Source: Burkholderiaceae bacterium (GTDB lineage: Bacteria > Pseudomonadota > Gammaproteobacteria > Burkholderiales > Burkholderiaceae). From it: a DNA stretch of 64,000 nucleotides. The notes below the pieces were generated by a model. It ran no database searches and had not been told where the DNA came from. It saw only the letters and a list, made by a program, of their open reading frames with translations. Positions within the stretch are counted from its first letter, which is position 1; each line of letters starts with the position of its first letter. Shown here in pieces: positions 54,481 through 64,000 of the stretch. Location of the stretch: the NCBI GenBank assembly GCA_947462685.1, contig CANHPL010000008.1, positions 1-64,000 on the forward strand, read 5' to 3'. The translations under genes were made by a program, and so were the position numbers.

Positions 54481-55905
54481 TTAATTTTTACGCCAAGTGG
54501 TTTTACCTTGCGGCTGATCTTCTAGCACAATTCCTTTTGTCAGCAAGTCCTGACGGATGGCATCTGACTTTGCAAAATCTTTATTTTTCTTAGCATTAAC
54601 GCGCTGATCAATGAGTGCCTCAATTTCTGACTCATTCAATTGCAATTGCCCACTTTGGAGATAGGCTTGGGTAGTTCTTTGTAAAAGTCCTAAATATCCA
54701 GCGACATACTTCAAAGTATGCGCAAGGGATTGATACAAGTCCATCTCATTTTGTTGCCTAGCTTTATTCGCCTCAGTAGATAATCCAAATAACACAGCAA
54801 TCGCTTCAGGAGTATTGAAATCATCATTCATCGCTATATGGAACTGTTCTACCCAAGTATCGATTAAGGGCGTAGTTTGACTCAAATCATGATCTTTTAA
54901 AGCGGTATATAAGCGCTCAAGCCCTTGTGCTGCCTCATCCAAGGTTGCATCACTGTAGTTTACTGGACTCCGATAGTGTGCTCGGAGAATAAAAAAACGA
55001 ACCACTTCTGGGTCGTACTGCGCAAGCACATCTCGAATCACAAAAAAGTTACCAAGTGATTTAGACATTTTTTCATTATTGACTCGCACATGGCCGTTGT
55101 GCATCCAGTAGTTCACAAAACGAGGATCTGTACTTTGTCCATCCTCTGTAAACGTCCGATAGAGGCCTTCACTCTGCGCAATTTCATTTTCATGATGAGG
55201 GAACTGAAGATCTGCACCTCCGCCATGAATATCAAAGTGATAACCCAACATATCACAAGCCATCGCAGAACATTCAATATGCCAACCTGGACGACCCTCA
55301 CCCCACTTGGATGCCCAACGTGTATCTGCGGGCTCATCTTCTTTAGCACTTTTCCACAAGACAAAATCGAGTGGATCTTTTTTATCTCCGGCAATAATGA
55401 CGCGATTACCCTCTTCTAAATCATCTACAGTTTTACCCGATAATTGACCGTATGGTGGAAAATCTCTCACCGAATACATCACATCTCCCGAATCCGCCTG
55501 ATAGGCGAGTTCTTTTTCAATGAGACCTGAGATCATCTGTTGCATTTTCTGAATGAAATGTGTGGCGCGCGGTTCATGATCAGGGCGCAATACGCCTAAG
55601 GCGTCTCCATCTTCATGCATCGCGTCTATAAAGCGCTGGGTGAGGGTTGCAATCGATTCATGATTTTCGACTGCACGTTTGATGATCTTGTCATCAATAT
55701 CCGTAATATTTCGGACATAAGTGACTTCATAACCACTCGCTCTTAACCATCTCACCACCATATCAAATACAATCATGACTCGGGCATGACCAACGTGACA
55801 CTGGTCATAGACGGTCATACCACAAACGTAAACAGATACTTTGTTTGCTTGGATGGGCTGAAATACTTCTTTTTGACGATGTAAGGTGTTATATATCTGA
55901 AGCAT
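54481..55905 (-). CDS. cysS: cysteine-tRNA ligase
   Basis: A 474-residue class I synthetase. The HIGH motif is 'CHVGHARVM' in '[17 protein letters not shown]', zinc ligands include the Cys of 'CGMTVYD' and '[10 protein letters not shown]', and the KMSKS loop is '[10 protein letters not shown]'. A DALR domain and C-terminal '[17 protein letters not shown]' complete the enzyme. It ends 9 bp before the glycosylase gene. Confidence 0.98.
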   Translation of the reverse strand: MLQIYNTLHRQKEVFQPIQANKVSVYVCGMTVYDQCHVGHARVMIVFDMVVRWLRASGYEVTYVRNITDIDDKIIKRAVENHESIATLTQRFIDAMHEDGDALGVLRPDHEPRATHFIQKMQQMISGLIEKELAYQADSGDVMYSVRDFPPYGQLSGKTVDDLEEGNRVIIAGDKKDPLDFVLWKSAKEDEPADTRWASKWGEGRPGWHIECSAMACDMLGYHFDIHGGGADLQFPHHENEIAQSEGLYRTFTEDGQSTDPRFVNYWMHNGHVRVNNEKMSKSLGNFFVIRDVLAQYDPEVVRFFILRAHYRSPVNYSDATLDEAAQGLERLYTALKDHDLSQTTPLIDTWVEQFHIAMNDDFNTPEAIAVLFGLSTEANKARQQNEMDLYQSLAHTLKYVAGYLGLLQRTTQAYLQSGQLQLNESEIEALIDQRVNAKKNKDFAKSDAIRQDLLTKGIVLEDQPQGKTTWRKN

Positions 55906-56011
55906 AGGATTTAAAGTAATGAAAACGCAAAATAAGCTCGTTCAATTGTTCTAACTCGCAAGTATAGTCAATAGTGCCATAAAATATCATTTCAACATTG
56001 AGAAATTAAAA

Positions 56012-56821
56012 ATGCCACAACAAGAACCTTTGAGTTTCAAGTTCATGATCAATCATCACCACCTTTCATTCACTTGGAAAAAATTCGTGATTCTCTTGAG
56101 TGTACCCCTACTCTATGCGTGTAATTCGATGAATCCAGCAACCCCGAAAGATCAAAAAGAGCAAATATCTGCCGCAAAAGAATCGAATCTCGATCATCAT
56201 GTGCCAAGCACGCTCGAAGAAGCCACCAAAAATCCAGGTAATTTAGGGGTGTACTCACCTCTTGGCACCTCCACCTCAATGACTTCCAATAATACGGGTC
56301 TTCAAACCACTCAAAATACACCTACTTTAGCCACGCCTTTTGTCGCTTTACAAAATGCCCCTACAGATACAATTTCTAAAAACGGGGTTCCAGCCAATAT
56401 TACACGACTCATTAAGGACAAAAAATGGGATGAGGCCCTTAAAGCAATCGATATTGAGTCGAAAAAAAGTCCTCGAAATATACAAATATTATTTGTTCGG
56501 ACACGTATTTTGATTGAACAGGGCCAGTTAGAAAGTGCTCGTCAAGCCCTTCTCACGTTTATCGATAAGTATCCTGAAATTCCTGAGCCCTATAATAATC
56601 TCGCCGTTCTTTATGCGCGCGCTGGCAAGCTCGATTTGGCTAGAGACAATCTTGAGATGTGCATCAAACTCTCGCCGAATTATGCAATTGGCTTGCAAAA
56701 CTTGGGAGACATTTATACTCTTATAGCTGCCAGTTATTACGATCAGGCTTTTAAGAAAAATCGTCGAATGACTGAAGCTGATAAAAAAAGAAAATTGGCT
56801 GAAGCAATTACTTCTCAATAA
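56012..56821 (+). CDS. TPR-repeat lipoprotein
   Basis: A 269-residue protein. A hydrophobic N-terminal segment ends in the lipobox 'LLYACNS', so the mature protein should begin with a lipidated Cys near residue 37. The C-terminal half contains about three tetratricopeptide units, such as 'NIQILFVRTRILIEQGQLESA' region and 'PYNNLAVLYARAGKLDLARD'. It is probably exposed to the periplasm. It precedes ppiB by 27 bp. The true start may be the inner ATG at the twelfth codon. Confidence 0.87.
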   Translation: MPQQEPLSFKFMINHHHLSFTWKKFVILLSVPLLYACNSMNPATPKDQKEQISAAKESNLDHHVPSTLEEATKNPGNLGVYSPLGTSTSMTSNNTGLQTTQNTPTLATPFVALQNAPTDTISKNGVPANITRLIKDKKWDEALKAIDIESKKSPRNIQILFVRTRILIEQGQLESARQALLTFIDKYPEIPEPYNNLAVLYARAGKLDLARDNLEMCIKLSPNYAIGLQNLGDIYTLIAASYYDQAFKKNRRMTEADKKRKLAEAITSQ

Positions 56822-56848
56822 CCATTTTTTAAACCTTAAAGGAAAAAT

Positions 56849-57346
56849 ATGTCACGTGTGCAATTCAAAACCAACCATGGCGATTTCATCATTGAACTCA
56901 ATGAGGAACTCGCCCCACTTTCAAGTGCCAACTTTCTAGAATATGTAAATTCGGGTCACTACAACGGTACAATTTTCCATCGTGTCATTAGTAATTTTAT
57001 GGTTCAAGGTGGTGGCATGGAAGTAGGCATGAAACAAAAAGAAACACGTGCAAATATCGAAAATGAAGCTACGAATGGTTTAAAAAATGTGCGTGGTAGC
57101 GTCGCTATGGCTCGTACGAGTGATCCTCACTCAGCTTCTTCACAGTTCTTTATTAATGTCGTAGATAATGATTTTTTAAATCATAGCTCACCAACGCCTC
57201 AAGGATGGGGCTATGCGGTCTTTGGCATGGTCACTGAAGGAATGGATGTAGTTGATACGATCCGTAAATTGCCAACGGGAAGCGCTGGATTTCATCAAGA
57301 TGTTCCAAAGGATGATGTCATCGTTCTTGAGGCTATTGCCCTTTAA
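56849..57346 (+). CDS. ppiB: peptidyl-prolyl cis-trans isomerase B (cyclophilin)
   Basis: A 165-residue cytoplasmic cyclophilin. '[19 protein letters not shown]' is the active-site stretch with the catalytic Arg and Phe, and '[15 protein letters not shown]' the second. The length fits PpiB without a signal peptide. AAAGGAAAAAT precedes the ATG. It is followed after 8 bp by lpxH, as in many betaproteobacteria. Confidence 0.96.
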   Translation: MSRVQFKTNHGDFIIELNEELAPLSSANFLEYVNSGHYNGTIFHRVISNFMVQGGGMEVGMKQKETRANIENEATNGLKNVRGSVAMARTSDPHSASSQFFINVVDNDFLNHSSPTPQGWGYAVFGMVTEGMDVVDTIRKLPTGSAGFHQDVPKDDVIVLEAIAL

Positions 57347-57354
57347 TTCGTAAT

Positions 57355-58152
57355 ATGCCTGAATTTGATCATGCGCTGATTATTTCTGATCTGCACCTCA
57401 CGGCTGCATATCCTTATACAGCAAATCGTTTTATCGATTTTTGTAAAAATGAAGCTAGACAAGTTCAGGCAGTTTTTATCATTGGAGACTTATTTGAGTT
57501 TTGGGTGGGTGATGATGCTCACTTGCAAACCCCCTTCAATAAAGGTATTGCTAAAGAAATTCAGGCGCTAAGTGCCGCCGGCGTACAAGTGTTTTTTATA
57601 GCAGGAAATCGTGATTTTATGTTGGGTAAGGATTTTCAAAAAATCGCTTCTTGGGCTGTTTTACCTGACCCTAGTGTGGTCACGATTGGGCAACAATCTT
57701 GGCTTCTTTCCCATGGAGATATGCTTTGTACTGCAGATCCTGCTTATCAATTATTTCGAAGCTTTACTCGCGTACCTTTTTTTCAATATATGTTTATGTT
57801 GATACCTCCCAAGCTGCGCCAAAAACTTGGTGATCGGCTTCGCACGCGTGCAGCCATTAAATATCAACGACGTGAATACTTTGACCCTATGAGTGCAAAT
57901 ATCAAAGGGAATGTCACCTTGGAGGCCTGTGCTAAAGTAATTGAGAACTATCACTGTTCACGTTTGATTCATGGCCATACGCATCGTCCAGGCGTGCAAC
58001 AAGAGCAATTAGATAATCAATCTTGGACACGCTGGGTCCTCTCAGACTGGGATTTAGATCACCCAGAAATGAAACCTCGAGCCAATGCTTTACTTATTAA
58101 CTCCTCTGGAATTAAGGCTATTGATTTAGTTAACCCGTCAAGCCTTCGATAA
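57355..58152 (+). CDS. lpxH: UDP-2,3-diacylglucosamine hydrolase
   Basis: A 265-residue metallophosphoesterase that makes lipid X in lipid A synthesis. The metal ligands are in '[12 protein letters not shown]', '[13 protein letters not shown]', 'AGNRDFMLG', 'LSHGDMLC' and '[10 protein letters not shown]'. Co-oriented with ppiB. Its last 15 bp overlap the convergent suhB gene. Confidence 0.95.
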   Translation: MPEFDHALIISDLHLTAAYPYTANRFIDFCKNEARQVQAVFIIGDLFEFWVGDDAHLQTPFNKGIAKEIQALSAAGVQVFFIAGNRDFMLGKDFQKIASWAVLPDPSVVTIGQQSWLLSHGDMLCTADPAYQLFRSFTRVPFFQYMFMLIPPKLRQKLGDRLRTRAAIKYQRREYFDPMSANIKGNVTLEACAKVIENYHCSRLIHGHTHRPGVQQEQLDNQSWTRWVLSDWDLDHPEMKPRANALLINSSGIKAIDLVNPSSLR

Positions 58153-58977
58153 TAAAGATGCCATTTGCGCAAAAATCTTTGGATTGGCAGCCATAATTTG
58201 TCCAGAAGAAAAATAACCTTCCTCTCCATCGTATTGACCAACTAAACCACCGGATTCTTGAATCAAGAGAATCCCTGCAGCCATATCCCAAGGTTTTAAA
58301 TCTCCTTCAAAAAAACCATCTAGACGCCCTGCTGCAACATACGCTAAATCCAAAGAAGCAGCGCCAGGACGACGCAAACCAGCACAACTTCTGGTCATCT
58401 TCTTAAAAAGGGAGACGTAATGATCTAAATTTTGATCGTTACGGTATGGAAAGCCAGTGCCAATTAAGGAATCGGCTAAACGCAATTGCTGCCCGACGCG
58501 CAAACGACGATGATTTAAATATGCGCCAGCACCTTTGGTGGCCGTAAATAGTTCATCACGAGTAGGGTCATAGATCACCGCTTGCTGGACAACGCCATTC
58601 ACAAACAACGCAATCGATACTGCAAATTGGGGAAATCCATGGATAAAGTTTGTAGTGCCATCAATGGGGTCAATCACCCACATGAAGTGGTCCTCTTCAG
58701 GCTGCTGAAATGCGACCACTTGATCCCAAGATAATGCTCCGAGACTTTCTCCTGCAGCAGTTAAATAACCACTTTCCTCTGCATAAAAGTGGTGGGTGGG
58801 ATAGGCTTCTTTTAAAATCTCTATGACAGCGTATTCTGCAGCTTGATCAACTTCGGTTACAAAATCGTTTTGTTGCTTTCTAGCGACCTGCAAACGCTCC
58901 AAATTAAGGGAGGCACGGTTAATAATATTACCTGCACTACGCGCCGCTTTTACAGCGACATTCATCATCGGATGCAT
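58138..58977 (-). CDS. suhB: inositol monophosphatase family protein
   Basis: A 279-residue phosphatase/SuhB-type protein, which in E. coli also aids rRNA transcription. Metal-binding motifs are 'FYAEESG', '[17 protein letters not shown]' and '[19 protein letters not shown]'. The ATG at 58977 is chosen because it starts the conserved '[15 protein letters not shown]' helix; an in-frame extension upstream is hydrophobic and unlikely. It is divergent from trmJ. Confidence 0.94.
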   Translation of the reverse strand: MHPMMNVAVKAARSAGNIINRASLNLERLQVARKQQNDFVTEVDQAAEYAVIEILKEAYPTHHFYAEESGYLTAAGESLGALSWDQVVAFQQPEEDHFMWVIDPIDGTTNFIHGFPQFAVSIALFVNGVVQQAVIYDPTRDELFTATKGAGAYLNHRRLRVGQQLRLADSLIGTGFPYRNDQNLDHYVSLFKKMTRSCAGLRRPGAASLDLAYVAAGRLDGFFEGDLKPWDMAAGILLIQESGGLVGQYDGEEGYFSSGQIMAANPKIFAQMASLLSKA

Positions 58978-59099
58978 AAGAGTTTCTCTTAAAAGTAGAA
59001 TACAAAACAAAGAAGAACACAAGTTGATAAAGAGCAAGTTAAGTCATACTTAACGAAGATATGTATTTTAACCAATTTAAGTAAAGAAAGCGAATCATC

Positions 59100-59840
59100 A
59101 TGGGCATCACTTGGATTTTGCATGAAACGAGTCATGCCGGAAATGTTGGCTCAGCCGCTAGAGCCATCAAAACCATGGGTTTTGAGCAGTTATGCCTAGT
59201 CAACCCTAAATCTTTCGATATGCCAAAAGCTCCTGAGTCAATTGCCTTAGCTAGTGGCGCAGTAGATGTTTTAGACAATACTCACGTGATGTCGGATTTA
59301 GCGTCGGCCTGTGGAGCTTTTTCCTACGTGTTTGGCCTGACTTCACGTGATCGCGAATTTGGTCCTCCAGCAATTTCGATTCAAGAAGCCTGCGCTCTAG
59401 CCCAGCAAGCGCTATCCCAAAAAACTTCCTGCGCTTTTTTGTTTGGTACGGAACGCACAGGTCTGCGAAATGAAGACTTTAATTATTGCTCTCATCGTGT
59501 ATGGATTGATGCAAACCCGGAATACCCATCTTTAAACCTAGCTCAAGCGGTGATGATTTGCGCGTATGAAATGCGCCAAGCATTGCACCTTGAACATACA
59601 ACCATGCGCAATGACGCGACGCCAAGCAATGCCAGTATTGAATCGATCAATGCCCTGATGGATCACCTTTCTGAGGGACTGGAAGCTATCGAGTTTTTAG
59701 ATCCCAAACACCCCAAAAAATTAATTGATCGACTCCGCGCCCTTTTTGATCGTGCGGGACTGCAAACGGAGGAAGTACTTCTACTCAGAGGCGTAGCAAA
59801 GCAAATGTTACTAACTAAAAATAAAAGAATTAAACTATAG
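59100..59840 (+). CDS. trmJ: tRNA/rRNA methyltransferase, TrmJ-type
   Basis: A 246-residue SPOUT-fold 2'-O-methyltransferase expected to methylate position 32 of tRNAs. '[21 protein letters not shown]' region, '[15 protein letters not shown]' and '[20 protein letters not shown]' are the three SPOUT motifs forming the knotted AdoMet site. It is followed by cysE after 2 bp. Confidence 0.93.
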   Translation: MGITWILHETSHAGNVGSAARAIKTMGFEQLCLVNPKSFDMPKAPESIALASGAVDVLDNTHVMSDLASACGAFSYVFGLTSRDREFGPPAISIQEACALAQQALSQKTSCAFLFGTERTGLRNEDFNYCSHRVWIDANPEYPSLNLAQAVMICAYEMRQALHLEHTTMRNDATPSNASIESINALMDHLSEGLEAIEFLDPKHPKKLIDRLRALFDRAGLQTEEVLLLRGVAKQMLLTKNKRIKL

Positions 59841-59842
59841 GA

Positions 59843-60592
59843 ATGTCATCACATTTTTTTGAAACAGTCGACTCCATTATTGCGCGTGATCCTGCGGCAA
59901 GAAGTCGTCTCGAAGTCATTACATGCTACCCAGGCCTCCATGCCATTTGGGTCCATCGTGTTTCTCACTGGTTATGGAATGCCAATCTCAAATGGCCCGC
60001 ACGTTTTTTATCGCATCTATCGCGCATCATCAATGGGATTGAAATACATCCAGGTGCCCATATTGGTAAACGTGTTTTTATTGACCATGGTTTGGGTGTT
60101 GTGATTGGTGAAACAAGCGTAATTGGTGATGACTGCACGATTTATCAAGGTGTCACTCTTGGTGGAACTTCTCTATATAAAGGGGTCAAACGCCACCCCA
60201 CACTTGGTCAAGGAGTTGTCGTGAGTGCTGGAGCGAAAGTACTCGGCGGCTTTACGATTGGTGACTTTGCCAGAATTGGTTCCAATGCGGTTGTTTTAAA
60301 AGAAGTGCCGGCGAACGCAACTGCGGTGGGCATTCCAGCGCGTATTGTTCGTGCGGAATTACCAGCTAATGCAACTGACGCTGCAAAAGAACACTTCTCT
60401 GCCTACGGAATAACTCCAGAGGCGGATGACCCTGTCTCTTTGGCTATAAAAAGTTTAATTGATATTACTTTAGAGTTAGAAAACAAAGTGAAATATCTTG
60501 AGCAACAAGTGCGTACGAATGCCGATGATTGTGCTGAGTCTACTGATCATGCTAAAGATATTACCCAACTAAAAAACTGGTTGAAAGACTAA
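59843..60592 (+). CDS. cysE: serine O-acetyltransferase
   Basis: A 249-residue enzyme making O-acetylserine for cysteine synthesis. It has the N-terminal helical region '[21 protein letters not shown]', then left-handed beta-helix hexapeptide repeats with '[19 protein letters not shown]' and 'IYQGVTLGG'. A C-terminal tail with a possible coiled coil follows. It overlaps the same transcript as trmJ and mutS. Confidence 0.95.
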   Translation: MSSHFFETVDSIIARDPAARSRLEVITCYPGLHAIWVHRVSHWLWNANLKWPARFLSHLSRIINGIEIHPGAHIGKRVFIDHGLGVVIGETSVIGDDCTIYQGVTLGGTSLYKGVKRHPTLGQGVVVSAGAKVLGGFTIGDFARIGSNAVVLKEVPANATAVGIPARIVRAELPANATDAAKEHFSAYGITPEADDPVSLAIKSLIDITLELENKVKYLEQQVRTNADDCAESTDHAKDITQLKNWLKD

Positions 60593-60596
60593 AGTC

Positions 60597-63236
60597 ATGC
60601 AAGATTCATTTGCTGGTCATTCGCCTGCGATGCAACAGTTTTTGAGGATTAAAGCAGAAAACCCACACGCACTTTTGTTCTTTCGAATGGGTGATTTTTA
60701 TGAGCTCTTTTTTGAAGATGCCCAAATCGCTGCGAAGATTCTTGATATTACGCTCACTCAACGAGGCCAATCCAATGGCTCTCCTATCAAGATGGCGGGT
60801 GTCCCCTATCACTCTGCTGAACAATATCTTGCCAAACTAATTCAGGCGGGACAAAGTGTAGCGATTTGCGAACAAATCGGCGACCCTGCAACGAGTAAAG
60901 GTCCGGTCGAACGAAAGGTCATGAGGATTTTAACTCCGGGAACTGTGACGGATAAAGCACTATTATCCGAGCGACAAGATAGTACTCTTCTCACCTTAAC
61001 GATGCATCAACAAGAAATCGGTATTGCCTGGTTGGTGATGGCTAGTGGTGAATTACGCATGGCCCAATTTCCGAGAAATGATCTGCCTCAATATCTTGCA
61101 CGTATTTTGCCGCAAGAGTGGTTGTGTCTGCCAGAATATGGTTCAGTCTTACAAGAAATTCTGCAAGATATTGTTTATTTAAAAGCTCCAAATACAGATC
61201 AAGTACCCTCATGGGTTTGGCAAACCAAAGATGGTGCTGCGCGCTTAAAAGATACGCTTGGGATACCGGATCTATCAGTCATTGGGATTGATGAAAATCA
61301 GCCAATGGAACTCGCCTTACAAGCGGTCGGTGTCCTCTTGTCGTTTGCCGCTTATACGCAAGGCTTGGGTTGGTCAGGCAAAGTTCCACATCTCCAATCC
61401 TGCCAAATTGAACAAGATGATCTGTTTATTGGCATGGATGCTGCCACGCGAAGAAATTTAGAGTTAACCCAAACCTTACGTGGTGAAACAGAACCGACCT
61501 TGTATTCATTACTTGATGATTGTTCAGGCCCCATGGGGAGTCGCCTATTGCGCCACTGGGTTCACCACCCAATTCGCTCTCAAGCAGAAATCAAACAACG
61601 TCTTGAAGTGGTTACCCAGTTCATTAACAACCCTTTTACTTTCGAAGAGTTACGCGCTCAGTTAAAGCGAATTTCTGATATTGAGCGCATTGCTTCTCGG
61701 ATTGCGCTCAAAAGTGTTCGTCCTAAAGATCTATCTAGCCTACGTGACACCCTGAGTCTTTTACCTGAGATTCGCAATACTTTACAAGAGCTTGAACATA
61801 ACTATCCTCTACTTTTTGCATTAAAAAATGATCTAATGGTCGAAGAGGATGTCCTTGATCTATTGCGTCGCGCCGTCATGGAAGATCCGGCAAATGTGAT
61901 TCGTGAAGGTGGTGTGATTGCGGATGGTTACCATCCTGATTTAGACGATCTACGGGCTTTATCTGCTGACACAGGTCAATTTTTAATAGATCTAGAAAGT
62001 CGTGAACGCTTGCGCACAGGCATCAATACCCTGCGCGTTGAATTTAATAAAATCCATGGCTTTTTTATCGAAGTCACTCATGGTCAAACCGATAAAGTCC
62101 CTCTAGACTATCAACGCCGTCAAACACTCAAAAACGCTGAACGCTATATCACCCCAGAATTAAAAGCTTTTGAAGATAAAGCTCTTTCAGCGAAAGAACG
62201 TAGTTTTGCTCTCGAAAAACAATTGTTTGAAGAACTCATCCAGAGGCTACAAAAAGATATCCCGACCATTCAGGTCATTGCCAAAGCTCTTGCCAAAATT
62301 GATGTTCTTGCAAGCTTTGCAAGCTGTGCTAAAACCCATCAATGGCATTGTCCTGAGTTGGTTGAGCAAGCGACTATCGAAATCCAGCAAGGCCGTCATC
62401 CTGTGGTTGAGGCACAGTTAGCCAAAAAGTCCCTGGCATTTTCTAGCAATGATGCCTACCTGCAAAGCAATCGGAAAATGTTAATGATTACAGGCCCGAA
62501 CATGGGTGGTAAATCAACCTATATGCGGCAAGTGGCTTTGATTACAGTGATGGCCCATATCGGCAGCTTTGTACCCGCCACCCTTACAAAGTTAGGCCCC
62601 GTTGATCAAATTTTTACAAGAATTGGGGCTGCAGATGATCTAGCAAGTGGTAAATCCACCTTTATGGTTGAAATGACGGAGGCAGCGGGTATTTTGCACC
62701 GCGCAACGGAGCACAGTCTGGTACTGATGGATGAAATCGGTCGTGGTACTTCAACCTTTGATGGCTTATCCCTAGCCTGGGCGATTGCCAAATACTTGTT
62801 AGAGGTTAACCGTAGCTTTACTTTATTTGCAACTCATTATTTAGAGCTTGCCCATCTACCAGGTAATTATCCACAATGTGTCAATGTCCATTTATCTGCG
62901 ATTGAACAGGCACGTGAACTGATCTTTTTACATCAAGTAAAACCTGGTCACGCTAGCCAAAGCTATGGATTGCAAGTAGCGCAATTGGCTGGTGTACCTA
63001 AACCTATTATTACGCAGGCACGCAAAAAATTACTGCAGCTAGAAACGCAAAATGATGGTCATCAGTTGCAAAATGATCTATTCGCTCACCCAACTGAGGA
63101 GTTTAATCTTGCTACAGAATCTGTTGCTTTCGAACCTCATCCTGTTGAGCTTGCTATCCGTGAACTTGACCCTGACTCTTTGAGTCCAAAGCAGGCTCTA
63201 GAAGCTCTCTACGATCTCAAGAAACTATTAAATTAA
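60597..63236 (+). CDS. mutS: DNA mismatch repair protein MutS
   Basis: An 879-residue mismatch sensor. The N-terminal mismatch-binding motif '[14 protein letters not shown]' contains the intercalating Phe and Glu. The ATPase has Walker A '[15 protein letters not shown]', '[16 protein letters not shown]' and '[12 protein letters not shown]'. A C-terminal tetramerisation tail is present ('[18 protein letters not shown]'). The ATG at 60597 is 4 bp after the cysE stop. It ends 6 bp from the convergent FKBP gene. Confidence 0.98.
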   Translation: MQDSFAGHSPAMQQFLRIKAENPHALLFFRMGDFYELFFEDAQIAAKILDITLTQRGQSNGSPIKMAGVPYHSAEQYLAKLIQAGQSVAICEQIGDPATSKGPVERKVMRILTPGTVTDKALLSERQDSTLLTLTMHQQEIGIAWLVMASGELRMAQFPRNDLPQYLARILPQEWLCLPEYGSVLQEILQDIVYLKAPNTDQVPSWVWQTKDGAARLKDTLGIPDLSVIGIDENQPMELALQAVGVLLSFAAYTQGLGWSGKVPHLQSCQIEQDDLFIGMDAATRRNLELTQTLRGETEPTLYSLLDDCSGPMGSRLLRHWVHHPIRSQAEIKQRLEVVTQFINNPFTFEELRAQLKRISDIERIASRIALKSVRPKDLSSLRDTLSLLPEIRNTLQELEHNYPLLFALKNDLMVEEDVLDLLRRAVMEDPANVIREGGVIADGYHPDLDDLRALSADTGQFLIDLESRERLRTGINTLRVEFNKIHGFFIEVTHGQTDKVPLDYQRRQTLKNAERYITPELKAFEDKALSAKERSFALEKQLFEELIQRLQKDIPTIQVIAKALAKIDVLASFASCAKTHQWHCPELVEQATIEIQQGRHPVVEAQLAKKSLAFSSNDAYLQSNRKMLMITGPNMGGKSTYMRQVALITVMAHIGSFVPATLTKLGPVDQIFTRIGAADDLASGKSTFMVEMTEAAGILHRATEHSLVLMDEIGRGTSTFDGLSLAWAIAKYLLEVNRSFTLFATHYLELAHLPGNYPQCVNVHLSAIEQARELIFLHQVKPGHASQSYGLQVAQLAGVPKPIITQARKKLLQLETQNDGHQLQNDLFAHPTEEFNLATESVAFEPHPVELAIRELDPDSLSPKQALEALYDLKKLLN

Positions 63237-63242
63237 CCTAAG

Positions 63243-63848
63243 TCAGTGTAGGGTCGGATGATTGTTGGGGCTATTACTAATTAGATCATCCAAATTGTCG
63301 TAATCAGTATCATCATCTTGATCACCAATCATCAGTCCCATAGCATCTTCGGCAAGGCCATTTTCAACCTCTTCACTTGAGGCTAACCTGATTTCAGTTA
63401 CCTGAATCCAAAAGCGGAGTGCCATACCAGCTAGGGGATGGTTGGCGTCTAAGATGACGCGATCTTCAGCTAAATCGGTAATGGTATAAATAAGTGTCTG
63501 CTCATCTTCATCATCCGCAGCGATAAATTCCGCCCCGTCTTCCTCGTCATTGGGGCTCGGGACACCTTCAAACTGCATACCGATTTCTAATGGCTCAGGA
63601 AAGCGATCACGCTGTTCAATTCTTAACAATTCCGCGTCATAATCTCCAAAAGCATCATGAGGTTCAAGTTGCACATTGGTCTCAAAACCAATTTCTTGAC
63701 CCTCGAGGAGCTCTTCAATTTTAGGAAAAGTACCGGCATATCCACCATGTAAATAAATCATGGGATCTGCTGACTCTTCAATTAAATTACCTTGAGCGTC
63801 TGATAAACGGTATATTAGAGAAACAACTGTATTTTTTTCAATCTTCAT
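63243..63848 (-). CDS. FKBP-type peptidyl-prolyl isomerase, SlyD-like
   Basis: A 201-residue prolyl isomerase. The start 'MKIEKNTVVSLIYRLSDAQG' and 'HGGYAGTFPKIEELLEGQEIG' are SlyD/FKBP-like, with an inserted-flap region and an acidic C-terminal tail ('DQDDDTDYDNLDDLI'). It lacks the His/Cys-rich metal tail of E. coli SlyD. The ATG at 63848 is preferred; a longer frame begins 18 codons upstream inside the neighbouring gene region. Confidence 0.88.
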   Translation of the reverse strand: MKIEKNTVVSLIYRLSDAQGNLIEESADPMIYLHGGYAGTFPKIEELLEGQEIGFETNVQLEPHDAFGDYDAELLRIEQRDRFPEPLEIGMQFEGVPSPNDEEDGAEFIAADDEDEQTLIYTITDLAEDRVILDANHPLAGMALRFWIQVTEIRLASSEEVENGLAEDAMGLMIGDQDDDTDYDNLDDLISNSPNNHPTLH

Positions 63849-63862
63849 TAAAGATATTCTAC

Positions 63863-64000
63863 TTGAAACCTCATTACACCCCCCCAACTCCACCATTCCC
63901 ACTTCCTCTCAAAGATCCTTGGGCCTTGTTAGGACAAATGAGTCCCGCTGAGTTCATGCGTGATTATTGGCAAAAAAAGCCTTTACTAGTGCGTGGCGCT
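63863..64000 (+). CDS. cupin-domain protein, start of a ribosomal oxygenase-like gene (partial)
   Basis: The last 138 bp read into a frame whose sequence 'PLKDPWALLGQM' then 'SPAEFMRDYWQKKPLLVRGA' matches the N-terminus of JmjC/cupin 50S L16 arginine hydroxylases (RoxA/YcfD). The window ends within the gene. The start is uncertain: TTG at 63863 keeps the conserved N-terminus but lies 14 bp from the divergent FKBP gene; ATG at 63938 has an AGGAC sequence. No catalytic residue is in view, so the function rests on this short N-terminus and on gene context. Confidence 0.6.
   Translation, partial: MKPHYTPPTPPFPLPLKDPWALLGQMSPAEFMRDYWQKKPLLVRGA

Overview
The window is a piece of a low-to-moderate GC betaproteobacterial chromosome, most likely a freshwater Polynucleobacter-like member of the Burkholderiaceae. 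Three things point there: the gene order thrS-infC-rpmI-rplT-pheS-pheT-ihfA-merR-tRNA-Pro, the block cysS-glycosylase-accA-tilS-lysC-tRNA-Ser, and three orphan Bug/TctC-type periplasmic binding proteins. The assignment is inferred from content and order, not from a database search.

Layout. 1-1.5 kb: a predicted PUA-like/HNH nuclease lying on the 3' side of tRNA-Pro(GGG). 1.5-9.1 kb: the translation operon merR-ihfA-pheT-pheS-rplT-rpmI-infC-thrS on the minus strand; infC begins at a rare ATC codon. 9.3-16.1 kb: accessory region with an arylmalonate-decarboxylase-like enzyme and its neighbour binding protein, an AAA/DUF4143 ATPase behind a 60-bp near-perfect palindrome, a secreted alkylsulfatase, a VapBC module and small ORFs, ending at tRNA-Val(GAC). 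16.2-29.8 kb: relA, hydrolase, CDF efflux pump, CoA-transferase pair, SDR, second VapBC module, ETF-ubiquinone oxidoreductase, MFS transporter, aroC, CBS protein, BrkB-like membrane protein, wrbA, DUF2069. 30.0-34.6 kb: DUF2237 protein and an Fbp-type ferric iron ABC transporter with a strong Fur box.

34.9-41.2 kb holds a complete light-harvesting cassette on the plus strand: a green-type proteorhodopsin with the DTE proton-pump triad and retinal lysine, followed by crtE-crtI-crtB-crtY-blh. These five enzymes suffice to turn prenyl diphosphates into beta-carotene and cleave it to retinal. A strong intrinsic terminator lies between the rhodopsin gene and crtE, which should give much rhodopsin mRNA and little enzyme mRNA. 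No carotenoid ketolase or hydroxylase is present.

41.3-50.0 kb: catabolic and accessory genes (MmgE/PrpD, two Bug proteins, ketopantoate-reductase-like, class II aldolase, a secreted MORN-repeat protein, a Fic protein with repeated decamers at its start) ending in a truncated HTH-like ORF that runs into the 3' end of tRNA-Ser(GCT). 50.0-64.0 kb: housekeeping genes lysC, tilS, accA, a DNA glycosylase, cysS, a TPR lipoprotein, ppiB, lpxH, suhB, trmJ, cysE, mutS, an FKBP-type isomerase, and the start of a cupin (ribosomal oxygenase-like) gene cut by the window edge.

A recurring theme is that each of the three tRNA genes closes a conserved minus-strand gene block, and accessory genes (HNH nuclease, VapBC, Fic) begin directly beyond its 3' end. 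No CRISPR array, rRNA, intact integrase or recognisable insertion sequence was seen.
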